Below, piece after piece: positions 26,993 to 36,493 of a DNA stretch of 64,000 nucleotides. The notes beneath the pieces are model-generated. The model searched no databases and was not told the origin of the DNA. It saw only the letters and a list, made by a program, of their open reading frames with translations. The first letter of the stretch is position 1. Every line of letters starts with the position of its first letter. A program made the position numbers and the translations under genes. Origin of the DNA: Verrucomicrobiales bacterium (GTDB lineage: Bacteria; Verrucomicrobiota; Verrucomicrobiia; Limisphaerales; J093); contig JACKPW010000002.1 of NCBI GenBank assembly GCA_024233215.1, positions 248,001 through 312,000 of the forward strand, read 5' to 3'.

Positions 26993-28809
26993 GTCTTCAG
27001 CCGGCGGGTTTCTTCGAGCACCTGCTCAATTCGGGTGGCGATGCCGGCGAGATCCTGGCGCCCGGCCATGGGGGCATAGCGGACCTGGTTGCAGGCGTGA
27101 AACAACTCCTGGAGTTCGTGGAGCAGGGAGTCGGGAGCCCCCAGGGGTTTGAGTCGTTCCTCCAGCACCGCCTCGGTGATCGCCGCGGCCGGCAGGTCCA
27201 GGCGTTCCCCGATCTGTTCCTGTAACACCCGGAACGCCTGGGCGAAGAAGGCCGTGGTGTCGCCGTCGTCCGCAAGCCGGTGCAACTCAGCCAGCAACTG
27301 CCGGCGCACGCGCCCGAAGGCCAGGCTCCGGGCCAGGCGGGGATCCCGCGCCAGCCGGTCCTGACGTCGGCGCCAGGACAACGCTCCCAGCCAGGCGATC
27401 ACCGGCGCCAGGAGCAGGCCCTGGTACCAGGGCTGCGTCACCAGCGGTGGGCCGACGGTGGCGAGGGCGCCGAGGGATTCCTTGAGCGGCACCAATTCCT
27501 GCGGGACGAGCGTTTCGCTGCCGCCCCCACCGCCGCCTGCGGGTAGTGGGAGCAGCATCTGGGCGAGGGCCGCCGGTCGTACCAGCACCGGGATGGCCTC
27601 CTGGGTCAACGTGCGGTAGGCGGCCGTTTCCGGGTCGAAGTAGGTGAATCGGACCGGCGGAAGCTGATCAACCCCCGTTCGCTGGGGAACGATGTCCTGC
27701 TCGACGGTCTTGAGCCCGGCGTTCCGGACCTTGTCGGTGATTTCAATCCGGCTTTGCGGGGGATAGAGTGTGAAGCCCTCCCAATCTTTCCCGACGGGCA
27801 CATTGACGTTGTCCAGAAGGCCCTCGCCGGTGATTTGGATCTTCAGCCGGATGGGTTCCCCGACCGCCACGTTGGTGGGGGAGGCGGTCACCGTCATCGC
27901 ATACTGGCCGACGGCGCCGCTGAAGTCCGCCGGTCGACCCTCGGTGGGCAACGGCTTCACATGAACGGTCCGGGGATCGCTCTGGAGGTTCACGCTTTGG
28001 AGATCGGCTCCAAACGGGTCGAACATGTTGTCGAAGGGGTTGTTTGACCGCCGGCGCGCCCGCGGGATTCGGACGGAGGCCTCCGCCGGGCCCAGGGTCA
28101 GTTCGCCCGCGTGGGTCGGGAAGGCGTTTTGCAGGTGCCGGACGACCTGATAGACCCGGCCGTTCATGGCGACCTGCCGCTGACCTCCGGACTCGATGGC
28201 GCCGAACACGAATCCCTGGCTGTTCAGTGGCGCGGGCACGTAGTCCCTGCCATCGATGATGTAAAGACTCACCTCCACGGGCAGGCGTTCGCCAACGAAC
28301 ACGTCGGGTTTCTGCGGGTCCAGGGTGAGGTAGGCCCACTGGCCCTGCCCGTCCTCGGCGGGAAGCGGCGTTCCCCGGGCCAGCACCTGCAGGGTTGCCG
28401 CCTCGGTTCGCAGGGTGCGGCCCGACACGGGGGCATCGAAGGCGGGGACGGTGAACGTCCCTTCCCGTTGCGCGGTGACCACGTAGTTGAGCGTGACGCT
28501 CTGGGACACCTGACCGTTGACGAACTGCACCTGGGAGGACGGCCCCACGTAGCGGAAGGCCAGGCCGTCCACCGTCGGGATCTGGGGGGCCTGCAAGGCC
28601 GATTGAGGCACGTCCGCGTAGGTGAGGCTGAACTGCACATCCTCCCCGAGATGCACGGACGCGGGGGAGAAGGAGGCGGTGACCCGGGCGGCCTGCAGGG
28701 GCATCGCCAGCCAGCACACGATTCCCAGGAGGAATCCGGCCAGGGAACCGGCGCGCGGACAGCGCCGGATTGACGAAACCGATGCTGGAATGGCCCGGCC
28801 GGCTACCAT
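26989..28809 (-). CDS. batD: BatD-like protein
   Basis: The 606-aa product has a signal peptide (LAGFLLGIVCWLAMPLQA), then several Ig-like beta domains typical of BatD (ASFSPASVHLGEDVQFSLTY; VGPSSQVQFVNGQVSQSVTL; YAMTVTASPTNVAVGEPIRL). A single membrane helix lies near residue 465-485 (LLLAPVIAWLGALSW), followed by a cytoplasmic helical tail (LHRLADDGDTTAFFAQAF). Orientation is therefore a large periplasmic part and a small inner domain. It overlaps both neighbours by a few bases, which implies translational coupling in the operon. Confidence 0.88.
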   Translation of the reverse strand: MVAGRAIPASVSSIRRCPRAGSLAGFLLGIVCWLAMPLQAARVTASFSPASVHLGEDVQFSLTYADVPQSALQAPQIPTVDGLAFRYVGPSSQVQFVNGQVSQSVTLNYVVTAQREGTFTVPAFDAPVSGRTLRTEAATLQVLARGTPLPAEDGQGQWAYLTLDPQKPDVFVGERLPVEVSLYIIDGRDYVPAPLNSQGFVFGAIESGGQRQVAMNGRVYQVVRHLQNAFPTHAGELTLGPAEASVRIPRARRRSNNPFDNMFDPFGADLQSVNLQSDPRTVHVKPLPTEGRPADFSGAVGQYAMTVTASPTNVAVGEPIRLKIQITGEGLLDNVNVPVGKDWEGFTLYPPQSRIEITDKVRNAGLKTVEQDIVPQRTGVDQLPPVRFTYFDPETAAYRTLTQEAIPVLVRPAALAQMLLPLPAGGGGGGSETLVPQELVPLKESLGALATVGPPLVTQPWYQGLLLAPVIAWLGALSWRRRQDRLARDPRLARSLAFGRVRRQLLAELHRLADDGDTTAFFAQAFRVLQEQIGERLDLPAAAITEAVLEERLKPLGAPDSLLHELQELFHACNQVRYAPMAGRQDLAGIATRIEQVLEETRRLKT

Positions 28810-30749
28810 GGTTTGCGGGTCGAACCCCCGGCGGCACCGGTGTGGCGTTGGGCTTCCGACCAGTGCTTTTCGTCGCCGCGCGCGGCTTCCAGCAATTGCC
28901 GGGCCTGGTCGGGGCTCATCTGCCCCGCCGGTTGTTGTTCCGCCCCGCCGGCCGGCGATTGCTCGTCCGACGAGTTGTCCTGCTGGCCGTTTTGGGGTTG
29001 CGGCTGGTTCGGCTCGGGTTTCTGCGAATCCTCCTGACCCTGGGATTGCTGACGGTTCTGCGGGTCCTGGTCCTGTTCGGACGGGGACGGCTGCGAATCC
29101 TGATTCTGCGGGTCCTCGGAGTTCTGCTGCTGGGAGTTCTGCTGCTGGTCCTGGTTCTGTTGCGTTTGCTCGTCCTGCGGCTTTTGCTGATCGTTTTGGT
29201 CCTGCTGCTGCTGTTGCTGCTTTTGTTGCTCCTGTTGTTGTTTGAGCAATTCGAGCTTCGCCTTGACGACGTCCCGGTTGTGGCGGGCGTCCTGATCTTC
29301 CGGTCGGAGTGCCAGGGCGCCTTCGTAGGACTGGACGGCAGCCTCCCAGCGCTCCTGCTTTTCCTGCGGCGTGGGGGCCTTGTCCCCGATTTTGAAGAGC
29401 GCGTTGCCCATGTTGTAATAGGCGGCATCCAGCAGCGTGGGATCCTTGGTCAGAATCGTGGTGGCCAGTTCGTTGGCGGCGTCCTCGAAATCGCCCATGC
29501 GATAGGCGGTCACGCCCGCGTTGTAGTGCAGGCGCGGATCGGAATCGCCGTTTGCGATGAGCCGCTGCAGTTCCTGCCGGGCGGTTTCGTAGTCCCCCCG
29601 TTCATAGGCCTTGAGGGCTTTGCGGTTTGATGCCTGGACCGGCCCCGAGCCGACCACGCACGCGGCCAGGAGCAATGCCAACCGCCCCACGGCGCCGGCC
29701 GGGTGCTCCTTCACGGCCTCACGGGAAACCCGGCGACGATACGGAAGCAGCATCTCGACCGCCAGCAGCAACAGGGCCAGGCCGAGCAACCACTGGAACC
29801 GCTCGTGATACTGTCGTCCCAGTCGCGCGCCGTATTCCGACTGGGGCAGGAGACTGATGCGGTTCTCATAGAGCAGACGCATGGGGTCGGCGCCCTTCAG
29901 CGGGAGGTACTCGCCGTCGGTGGCCTGGGCGATCTGCCGGAGGATGGCGTCGTTCAGCTTCGAGGTGACGGGCTGACCGTCCTCGTCCTTGATGAAGGTG
30001 GTTTCGCCGCGGGCATTTTCCTCGCGCAGCTGGTCGCCGGCGGGGGTGCCCACGCCGACCGGGTAAATGCGAATGCCCCGGGAGGCCGCCTTGCGCGCCG
30101 CCTGCAGGGCCCCGGTCTCGTGATCTTCGCCGTCCGTGAAAATCACCAGGGCCTTGAAGTTGTCCCCGTCATTTTCAAAGGAATCCAGCGCCGTCTCGAT
30201 GACGCTGGCGAGCGCGGTGCCCGGTTGCGGGATGATGTCCGTGTCGAGGGCGTTGACACTTTCCTGGAATGCCCCCCAGTCAATGGTGAGGGGGGACTGG
30301 AGAAACGCCGTGCCGGCGAAGGCGATGAGTGCGAGGCGGTCGCCCTGGGCCAGGCGCATCAGGTCGAGGGCGGCGAGTTTGGCGCGGGCCAGGCGGTTGG
30401 GCCGGACGTCCTCGGCGAGCATGCTGCGGGAGGTGTCGATGGCGACGATGATGTCGACGCCCCGACGGGAGTATTCGCGCTCGGTGTAACCATAGAGGGG
30501 CCGGGCCAGGGCCAGGATGATCAGGAGCGTGGCCAGTGCCACCAGCCAGAGCCGGAGTTTCTGGCGCCAGGGGGACACCCCCACGGTCAACTGCGCGAGC
30601 AGGCGTGACTGGACAAACAGGCGGACCAGCCGTTGCCGTGTCCGCCAGGACCAGACCAGAAAAAGGACGAGCAGCGGCATGATTGCCGCCCCCAGCCACA
30701 ACATCTCGAAATGGGCGAAAAACATCTCAAGCAGGGCGATTCCGGCCAC
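28803..30749 (-). CDS. BatB-BatC fusion: VWA domain, TPRs and Gln-rich tail
   Basis: The 648-aa product joins two proteins usually encoded separately. The BatB part (1-330) has two N-terminal membrane helices, a von Willebrand A domain with the MIDAS motif DTSRS (105-109), and a third helix (about 318-335, WLLGLALLLLAVEMLL). The BatC part has a hydrophobic stretch (LALLLAACVVGSGPVQA, about 355), TPRs (ALKAYERGDYETARQELQRL; YYNMGNALFKIG) and a tail of about 170 residues made mostly of Gln, with Asp, Asn, Pro and Ser. The internal signal-like stretch means that the BatC half is periplasmic. Stop overlaps batD start by 7 bp. Confidence 0.87.
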   Translation of the reverse strand: MAGIALLEMFFAHFEMLWLGAAIMPLLVLFLVWSWRTRQRLVRLFVQSRLLAQLTVGVSPWRQKLRLWLVALATLLIILALARPLYGYTEREYSRRGVDIIVAIDTSRSMLAEDVRPNRLARAKLAALDLMRLAQGDRLALIAFAGTAFLQSPLTIDWGAFQESVNALDTDIIPQPGTALASVIETALDSFENDGDNFKALVIFTDGEDHETGALQAARKAASRGIRIYPVGVGTPAGDQLREENARGETTFIKDEDGQPVTSKLNDAILRQIAQATDGEYLPLKGADPMRLLYENRISLLPQSEYGARLGRQYHERFQWLLGLALLLLAVEMLLPYRRRVSREAVKEHPAGAVGRLALLLAACVVGSGPVQASNRKALKAYERGDYETARQELQRLIANGDSDPRLHYNAGVTAYRMGDFEDAANELATTILTKDPTLLDAAYYNMGNALFKIGDKAPTPQEKQERWEAAVQSYEGALALRPEDQDARHNRDVVKAKLELLKQQQEQQKQQQQQQDQNDQQKPQDEQTQQNQDQQQNSQQQNSEDPQNQDSQPSPSEQDQDPQNRQQSQGQEDSQKPEPNQPQPQNGQQDNSSDEQSPAGGAEQQPAGQMSPDQARQLLEAARGDEKHWSEAQRHTGAAGGSTRKPW

Positions 30750-30782
30750 GCGGCCGGCTTCCGACGGCTCCGGTTGTCCGGT

Positions 30783-31784
30783 TCATGGGAGCCGCCGCCA
30801 CACGGTGTTGTTCAAAATCACGTCCAGTAGCAACAGGAAAAGCGCGGGCAACACCGCCAGATGCATGAGTTCGCGGTAGCGCTGATACTCCTTCACCTCC
30901 GCCTCGGTCTTCTCCATCCGGTCGATTTCATCATAGATCTTCCTGAGTGTGTCCGTGCTGTCCGCCCGGAAATAGCGGCCCCCGGTCCGCTCGGCGATCT
31001 GCTTCAGGGTGTCCTCGTCGATGTCCACCTCCATCATCCGGTAACGGGTGCGGCCGAAGGCGTCCGTGACGGGAATGGGCGCCTGGCCGCGGGTGCCGAC
31101 GCCGATGGTGTAGACCTTGATTCCCAAGGCGTGGGCGGCCTCGGCCGCGGTCAGGGGAGGCACCTTGCCGGCGTTGTTCTGGCCGTCGGTCATGAGGATC
31201 ACGATCCGGCTTTTCCCGCTGATGGTGCGCAGCCGGTTGAGGGCGGCGGAGAGCGCCGAGCCGACCGCGGTTCCGTCCTCCACCAGGCCCATTTCCAAAC
31301 GCGCCAGATTCGCCTGAAGAAAGTCATGATCCAGGGTGGGAGGGGCGACGACATAGGCATTGCGGGCGAAGGCCACGAGGCCGATGCGGTCGTTGGGTCG
31401 TTTGTCGATGAACTCGCGCAGCACCTGTTTGGCGATGCCGAGGCGGTTGACCCGTTTGCCGCCGAGTTCGAAGTCCTCGGAGCGCATGCTGGTGGAGAGG
31501 TCGAGCGAGACCACGATGTCGATGCCGCTGGCCTTTACGGTGGCCTGGCCGGCCCCTTGTTGGGGACGCGCGAGACCGACGATGAGCAGGGCGAGCGCCA
31601 GCCAGCGGATCTTGCGCAGCACCTTGTACAGGGGCGAGTGGTCCACCACGGAGATCCCCCGGACCAGGTTTACCGAGGAATAGAGGAACGCGGGTCGACC
31701 GCGCCGGCGTCGTCGCAGCCGCGCCATCACCGGCAGCAGCAGGAGGAGCAGGAGGAACCAGGGATGGGCCAGGCGAAAGTCCAT
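30783..31784 (-). CDS. batA: BatA-like VWA-domain membrane protein
   Basis: The 333-aa protein has two N-terminal membrane segments (HPWFLLLLLLLPVMA; WLALALLIVGLARPQ), a basic loop, a VWA domain with intact MIDAS DLSTS (95-99) and a C-terminal helix (LMHLAVLPALFLLLLDVIL). This is the standard Aerotolerance-regulator N-terminal plus VWA layout of BatA. It starts at an overlapping TAATG with the preceding DUF4381 gene, so the two are coupled. The metal site suggests adhesion to or binding of a partner protein in the periplasm. Confidence 0.9.
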   Translation of the reverse strand: MDFRLAHPWFLLLLLLLPVMARLRRRRRGRPAFLYSSVNLVRGISVVDHSPLYKVLRKIRWLALALLIVGLARPQQGAGQATVKASGIDIVVSLDLSTSMRSEDFELGGKRVNRLGIAKQVLREFIDKRPNDRIGLVAFARNAYVVAPPTLDHDFLQANLARLEMGLVEDGTAVGSALSAALNRLRTISGKSRIVILMTDGQNNAGKVPPLTAAEAAHALGIKVYTIGVGTRGQAPIPVTDAFGRTRYRMMEVDIDEDTLKQIAERTGGRYFRADSTDTLRKIYDEIDRMEKTEAEVKEYQRYRELMHLAVLPALFLLLLDVILNNTVWRRLP

Positions 31785-32437
31785 TATGGCGTCATCTCAG
31801 GTCCGGGGGGTGGGGTGGGTTCCGCCAGCGCGGCCTCCGGCTGGGCCGGGGGTTCGCCCGCCAGGCTGCGGGCCCGTTCGGTTTCAATTACCAACCGGAG
31901 CGCCACTCCGTGCAGTTCGCGCAACTCGGGCTCGGCGGGCTCGTGCTTCGCAAATTTCACGAGGTCACAGCGGGTGAGGAAATCGCCGAGGAGCGTCTTC
32001 TGCGACTCGTCCAGCCGCGGGCTGGCCTGGACCTCGTCGAGAAACTCCTCGGTGGTACGTTCCGGAGCGTGCAGTTCGAACTGTTCCTCGAGGTAGAGGC
32101 GCAGGGCATCGGAGACCGCCGTGCAAAACGGCTTCGGCTCACCGATCAGTTGCAGGGCCTCCTCCAGCCGCGCCCGCGCCCGCACATGCGGGGGTATGAG
32201 TTCCTCCGGGGAGACTTCCACCACGGCTGCGGGTTTCCGCCGCCGTCGCAACCACCAGGTGGCCGCCACCGCCAGAACCATTGCCGCCAGCACCCACCCC
32301 AACCAGCTCCAGTCCGGAATGTCCACCGGCGGCTTGATGTCGCGCAGCGGCTCCATGGCCAGCGAATTCGTCGGGGTCGGCGTGACCCCGACGGGCGCGG
32401 GCGGCGCGGAGGGTGCGATGGAGAGGTTGGTGGCCAT
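31784..32437 (-). CDS. DUF4381-like membrane protein of the bat operon
   Basis: The 217-aa protein has a short Pro/Ala-rich N-terminus, one membrane helix (about 45-63, LGWVLAAMVLAVAATWWL), a basic RRRRK stop-transfer stretch and a soluble helical domain (about 80-190; FCTAVSDALRLYLEEQFEL, FLDEVQASPRLDESQKTLL). Proteins of this type occur between the DUF58 and batA genes of moxR-bat operons. The domain assignment is from memory of that layout. The C-terminus is again Pro/Ala-rich. Confidence 0.75.
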   Translation of the reverse strand: MATNLSIAPSAPPAPVGVTPTPTNSLAMEPLRDIKPPVDIPDWSWLGWVLAAMVLAVAATWWLRRRRKPAAVVEVSPEELIPPHVRARARLEEALQLIGEPKPFCTAVSDALRLYLEEQFELHAPERTTEEFLDEVQASPRLDESQKTLLGDFLTRCDLVKFAKHEPAEPELRELHGVALRLVIETERARSLAGEPPAQPEAALAEPTPPPGPEMTP

Positions 32438-32453
32438 GTTCGCGGGGGGAGGA

Positions 32454-33410
32454 TCAGCCGCGTCGACGCCGTTTCTCGCGGGTTTCGAAGAACCGGGCCA
32501 ACGCCGAGGCGTATTCCTGGTCGGCCATCAGCTGGATGGAGTCGATCTTGGCGGAATCCAGCAGCCGGCGGAGATCCGACTGAAAGCGGGCCTGTTTCCC
32601 GGCGAACGAATTGCGGCGCCGTTCGTCACCCGTATCGATTTCCACCACCTCCCCGGTTTCGGCGTCCTTGAGCACGAGGTGCCCCAGCGCCGGCATGCGC
32701 AGTTCGTAGCGATCCACGATTTGCACCGCCACCACATCGTGCCGGCGATTGGCCTGGCGCAGCGCCGCCAGCGAACTCTGTCGGAGGCTGTGCGAAAGCA
32801 CCACGCTGCGCCGGAGATGGGCATCGATCTGTTTCCGGCTGGGCGCACTTTCACCGAGGAAATCCGAGATCACCACGACGATGGCACGCTGATGAATGAC
32901 GTGGGCCATGTAGTCCAGCGCCGCGGTCAGGTCGGTGCCGTGATGCACGGGTTCATGCATCAGGATTTCCCGGATGACCCGCAACACATGCCGGCGTCCC
33001 TTGCGCGGGGGGACGTATTTCTCCACCCGATCGGTGAACAGGATCAGGCCCACCTTGTCGTTGTTCCGGATGGCGGAGAAGGCGAGCACGGAGGCGATCT
33101 CCGCCGCCTGCTCCCGTTTGGAACGATCCCCTGATCCGAACAACCCGGAACCGCTGAGGTCGACCACCAGGACGACGGTGAGTTCGCGTTCCTCGACGAA
33201 CTTCTTCACGAACGGATGATTCATCCGGGCCGTGACGTTCCAGTCGATGGAGCGGACATCATCGCCGGGCTGGTATTCGCGCACCTCGTCGAAGTTCATG
33301 CCCTGGCCCTTGAAGACGCTGTGGTACTGGCCCGCCATGCGTTCGCTGACGAGCCGGTTGGTGCGCAGCTCGATCATGCGGATTTTCTTGAGGACTTCGC
33401 GGGGGATCAT
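32454..33410 (-). CDS. DUF58 domain protein of the moxR-bat operon
   Basis: The 318-aa product shows the DUF58 signature VFKGQGMNFDEVREYQPGDD (first 20 residues from V32) followed by DWNVTARM, then a VWA-like fold with VVLVVDLSGSGLFG, where the MIDAS-like DxSxS reads DLSGS. DUF58 proteins accompany MoxR ATPases and may be their partners. It lacks N-terminal membrane helices, as do many members in this operon type. It is 73 bp downstream of the inserted DUF2442 gene and 16 bp upstream of the DUF4381 gene. Confidence 0.92.
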   Translation of the reverse strand: MIPREVLKKIRMIELRTNRLVSERMAGQYHSVFKGQGMNFDEVREYQPGDDVRSIDWNVTARMNHPFVKKFVEERELTVVLVVDLSGSGLFGSGDRSKREQAAEIASVLAFSAIRNNDKVGLILFTDRVEKYVPPRKGRRHVLRVIREILMHEPVHHGTDLTAALDYMAHVIHQRAIVVVISDFLGESAPSRKQIDAHLRRSVVLSHSLRQSSLAALRQANRRHDVVAVQIVDRYELRMPALGHLVLKDAETGEVVEIDTGDERRRNSFAGKQARFQSDLRRLLDSAKIDSIQLMADQEYASALARFFETREKRRRRG

Positions 33411-33483
33411 GGGCGGAGCCGCGTTTCAAGAGTTCCCCTTGCCCCTGGCAGTTCTTTGCGCATGGTGCGATGCGGTCTCGAAG

Positions 33484-33750
33484 CTAAGCCATGGAATGGA
33501 GTTTCAGGAGGTGGCAAACCTCGATCCCGTCATCCAGCTCGGGCCAGTAGATCGCGTAACCGCCCGGTTCGAGCGACCAGTGGTTGCGCTGCCCGGGAGT
33601 GGCGCGGGCCAGCCATCCCAGCCAGGGTGTGGCGGCCAGGGACAGGCTGACCTCGCGCCCGTCCTCCAGTTGCACATGCAGGGTATCTCCGGCAAACCGC
33701 ACGCCTTCGGCGCGGACCGGGGCCGTCTCAGATTTGGCCAAAGTACTCAT
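33484..33750 (-). CDS. DUF2442 family small protein
   Basis: The 88-aa protein resembles DUF2442: a beta-rich start (VRFAGDTLHVQLEDGREVSL) and a Trp-Leu-rich middle ending GIEVCHLLKL. DUF2442 genes commonly follow DUF4160 genes, and pairs are often treated as toxin-antitoxin-like modules, though function is unproven. Here the gene overlaps the upstream DUF4160 gene by 23 bp. The pair sits inside the moxR-bat operon in the same direction. Confidence 0.83.
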   Translation of the reverse strand: MSTLAKSETAPVRAEGVRFAGDTLHVQLEDGREVSLSLAATPWLGWLARATPGQRNHWSLEPGGYAIYWPELDDGIEVCHLLKLHSMA

Positions 33751-33964
33751 TCCATGCCCTCTTAAGCCTGGCTTCGTTCAGTCGTGTCAACTTCAACACC
33801 CGGTTCAGCTCCGCTCCACCATACCCGTGGTTGTGGGCCACTTCGAGCGTGTCGAGCCAGATCTTCGCCTCCCGTTCGGCACGGATCACATGCATGTGCG
33901 GGGGTTCGTTCACGTCAGAGGAGTAAAACCGGAACTTGTAGCCATCGATCAAAATGGTCGGCAT
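33728..33964 (-). CDS. DUF4160 family small protein
   Basis: The 78-aa product has the family features FRFYSSDVNEPPHMHV near the start, an acidic-basic middle (REAKIWLDTLEVAHNHGYGG) and RLKRAWNEYFGQI at the end. DUF4160 members are small, widespread and often next to DUF2442. It lies 12 bp downstream of moxR and overlaps DUF2442 by 23 bp, so it is translated with the operon. A toxin-antitoxin role is only a guess. Confidence 0.87.
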   Translation of the reverse strand: MPTILIDGYKFRFYSSDVNEPPHMHVIRAEREAKIWLDTLEVAHNHGYGGAELNRVLKLTRLNEARLKRAWNEYFGQI

Positions 33965-33976
33965 GGCCCCGCGACA

Positions 33977-34966
<990 letters not shown>

Positions 34967-35083
34967 CGGCGGCGATTATACCGGTATCCGGTCAATCGCG
35001 CCAGTGGTGAGAAGCGATGGGAAGCGGGCCCCCGCGTGCCGCCCCCTCCCTCCCGCCTCCGCAACCCCGGGGTGCTTTGCCCT

Positions 35084-35236
35084 GCAAAGAGTCCTTGCAC
35101 CGCAGATGGACGCCTCGACACACCGATCCCCAAGGTCTTTCGCAATCGTTCCGCCTCACCCCTTGGGCCAGGGCCTCCTTCGGGCATTGCGGGCTCAGGC
35201 CGAAGGGCTTGCCTGCGTTCATGCGCGGTTTCCCGG
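35084..35236. repeat. Dispersed intergenic repeat, family A, copy 1
   Basis: It begins GCAAAGAGTCCTTGCACCGC, continues with CAGATGGACGC, and ends with GGGCTCAGGCCGAAGGGCTT plus a degenerate TGCGTTCATGCGCGGTTT. The same order occurs at 57241-57400 and 63525-63646. The ends (CCGCAGATGGACGC and GCGTTCATGCGCGG) are roughly complementary. It fills most of the 306-bp gap 34967-35272 upstream of moxR; nothing else is seen there. Confidence 0.6.
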
Positions 35237-35272
35237 TGCCCGGGGCTTCCCGAAACCCGGAAACCGGCCTGC

Positions 35273-36070
35273 CTACCGGCGCCGGCGTCGCCAGGTCGCG
35301 AACCCCAGCAACGCCAGACCGGCCGCGAGGGTGCAGGTCCGCGGCTCCGGCACGGTCAACACGAACGCCATGTGGAGGGATTCCGTGTGTCCGGGGTCCC
35401 ACAACTCCTGCCAATCGGTGTCCGGCAGATCGGTCCAGGCCGCATCATCATTCCAGATGTCTGCGGAGGTCTTCCATCCCCAATAATGTCCCTGATAGCC
35501 CTCCAATCCAAGCGCCTGAACCGAGAGCCAGTAGATCTTCCCCGGTTCCTGGCTGAAGTAATTGGCCGGATCAAGGACCACGTTGTACTGCAGAACCACG
35601 CTGTCGACCGTGGGGTTGGGGGCCAACGGCGTGCCGGGGTTGGGATCGTAGAACTGCTCGATCCCGGTGTCCCAGATTCGTTCGACGGCCGGCGTGATCA
35701 GGGACCACAGTTCCACGCCCGGAGTGCTGTAGGGCAGGGGGGTGGGGCCGGTCCCGGCAGGAACATCCGTGTAAATGGCAAGCCGGAAGCCGGGGGTCCA
35801 ACCGATGGCGGGATCGTCCTCCCGCCAGGATCCCCAGAAATGTATCTCGGTGATCGGCCGCAGATCATTGCAGAGCCAGTCGTCCGCCACCATCTTGTCC
35901 ACGTGGCTGGCGTCGGGGTAGGTCCCCTGCATCGAGAGGATGTCGTAGCCCCCGTTCAGGTTGGGTTCCTGAATCCACTTGTCGTTGGGGCCCGGCAGAT
36001 CCCAGTCCGCCAGTGCCGGCACGGTCAGGCCGGCCGCGATGAGACTCGTGAGAAGGAGTGTGTGGCGCAT
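35273..36070 (-). CDS. PEP-CTERM sorting domain protein
   Basis: The ATG at 36070 (MRHTLLLTSLIAAGLTVPAL) gives a signal peptide and 265 aa; the longer upstream frame lacks one. The last residues are a PEP-CTERM signal: VPEPRTC, a hydrophobic helix LAAGLALLGFATW and RRRRR. Exosortases cleave such signals and pass proteins to the cell surface. The body (DWLCNDLRPITEIHFWGSW; IYWLSVQALGLEGYQGHYWG) matches a domain seen in many planctomycete and verrucomicrobial PEP-CTERM proteins (DUF7901-like, from memory). Exosortase is not in the window. Downstream is family-A repeat. Confidence 0.87.
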   Translation of the reverse strand: MRHTLLLTSLIAAGLTVPALADWDLPGPNDKWIQEPNLNGGYDILSMQGTYPDASHVDKMVADDWLCNDLRPITEIHFWGSWREDDPAIGWTPGFRLAIYTDVPAGTGPTPLPYSTPGVELWSLITPAVERIWDTGIEQFYDPNPGTPLAPNPTVDSVVLQYNVVLDPANYFSQEPGKIYWLSVQALGLEGYQGHYWGWKTSADIWNDDAAWTDLPDTDWQELWDPGHTESLHMAFVLTVPEPRTCTLAAGLALLGFATWRRRRR

Positions 36071-36250
36071 GGTGCTTGCTTGGAGTTTTGGACTCCCTCC
36101 CTCCCCCGGTCGGCGGTGGTGGCAGCCCTGACCACCATCAGCCCGGCCCTTCATTCACGGGAGGGGGCCGGTTCACCCTGTTGACCCTTGGATTGACTCC
36201 GCAGTTACATAATGTGCAGGGAATGTCAAGTCATCATTTCAGGCCTGCAC

Positions 36251-36450
36251 GGCCCGCCGGGCCAGGGCCAGTGACACAGTCGTGGCGCAGATCTCCAAAT
36301 CTGCTGTATCGCACGTTTCCCAATCCGCAGGCGCTCGAAGGTTCGGACGGTCTGCCGAATTGAATTCGGCGATCCAGCAGATCGGAAATCTGCGCTACGA
36401 ACCAACGATTTCCGCCGACTTTGTCACTGGCCCTGCGGCCCGGCCCGCGG
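36251..36450. repeat. Large palindromic repeat, family B, copy 1
   Basis: Inner arms 36281-36312 and 36369-36399 are imperfect inverted repeats of about 31 bp. Outer arms (about 36272-36282 and 36416-36435) read CCAGGGCCAGTGACACAGT and its complement. Between the right arms lies an asymmetric segment with TTTCCGCCGACTTTG. The 56-bp centre is in opposite orientation to that of the copy at 50294-50411. It lies in the 608-bp gap 36071-36678; bases 36071-36250 show nothing I can name. Confidence 0.75.
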
Positions 36451-36493
36451 GGCGCACGACACCGAAGTTCCCAAAGCCGCGGCACTTCACATT

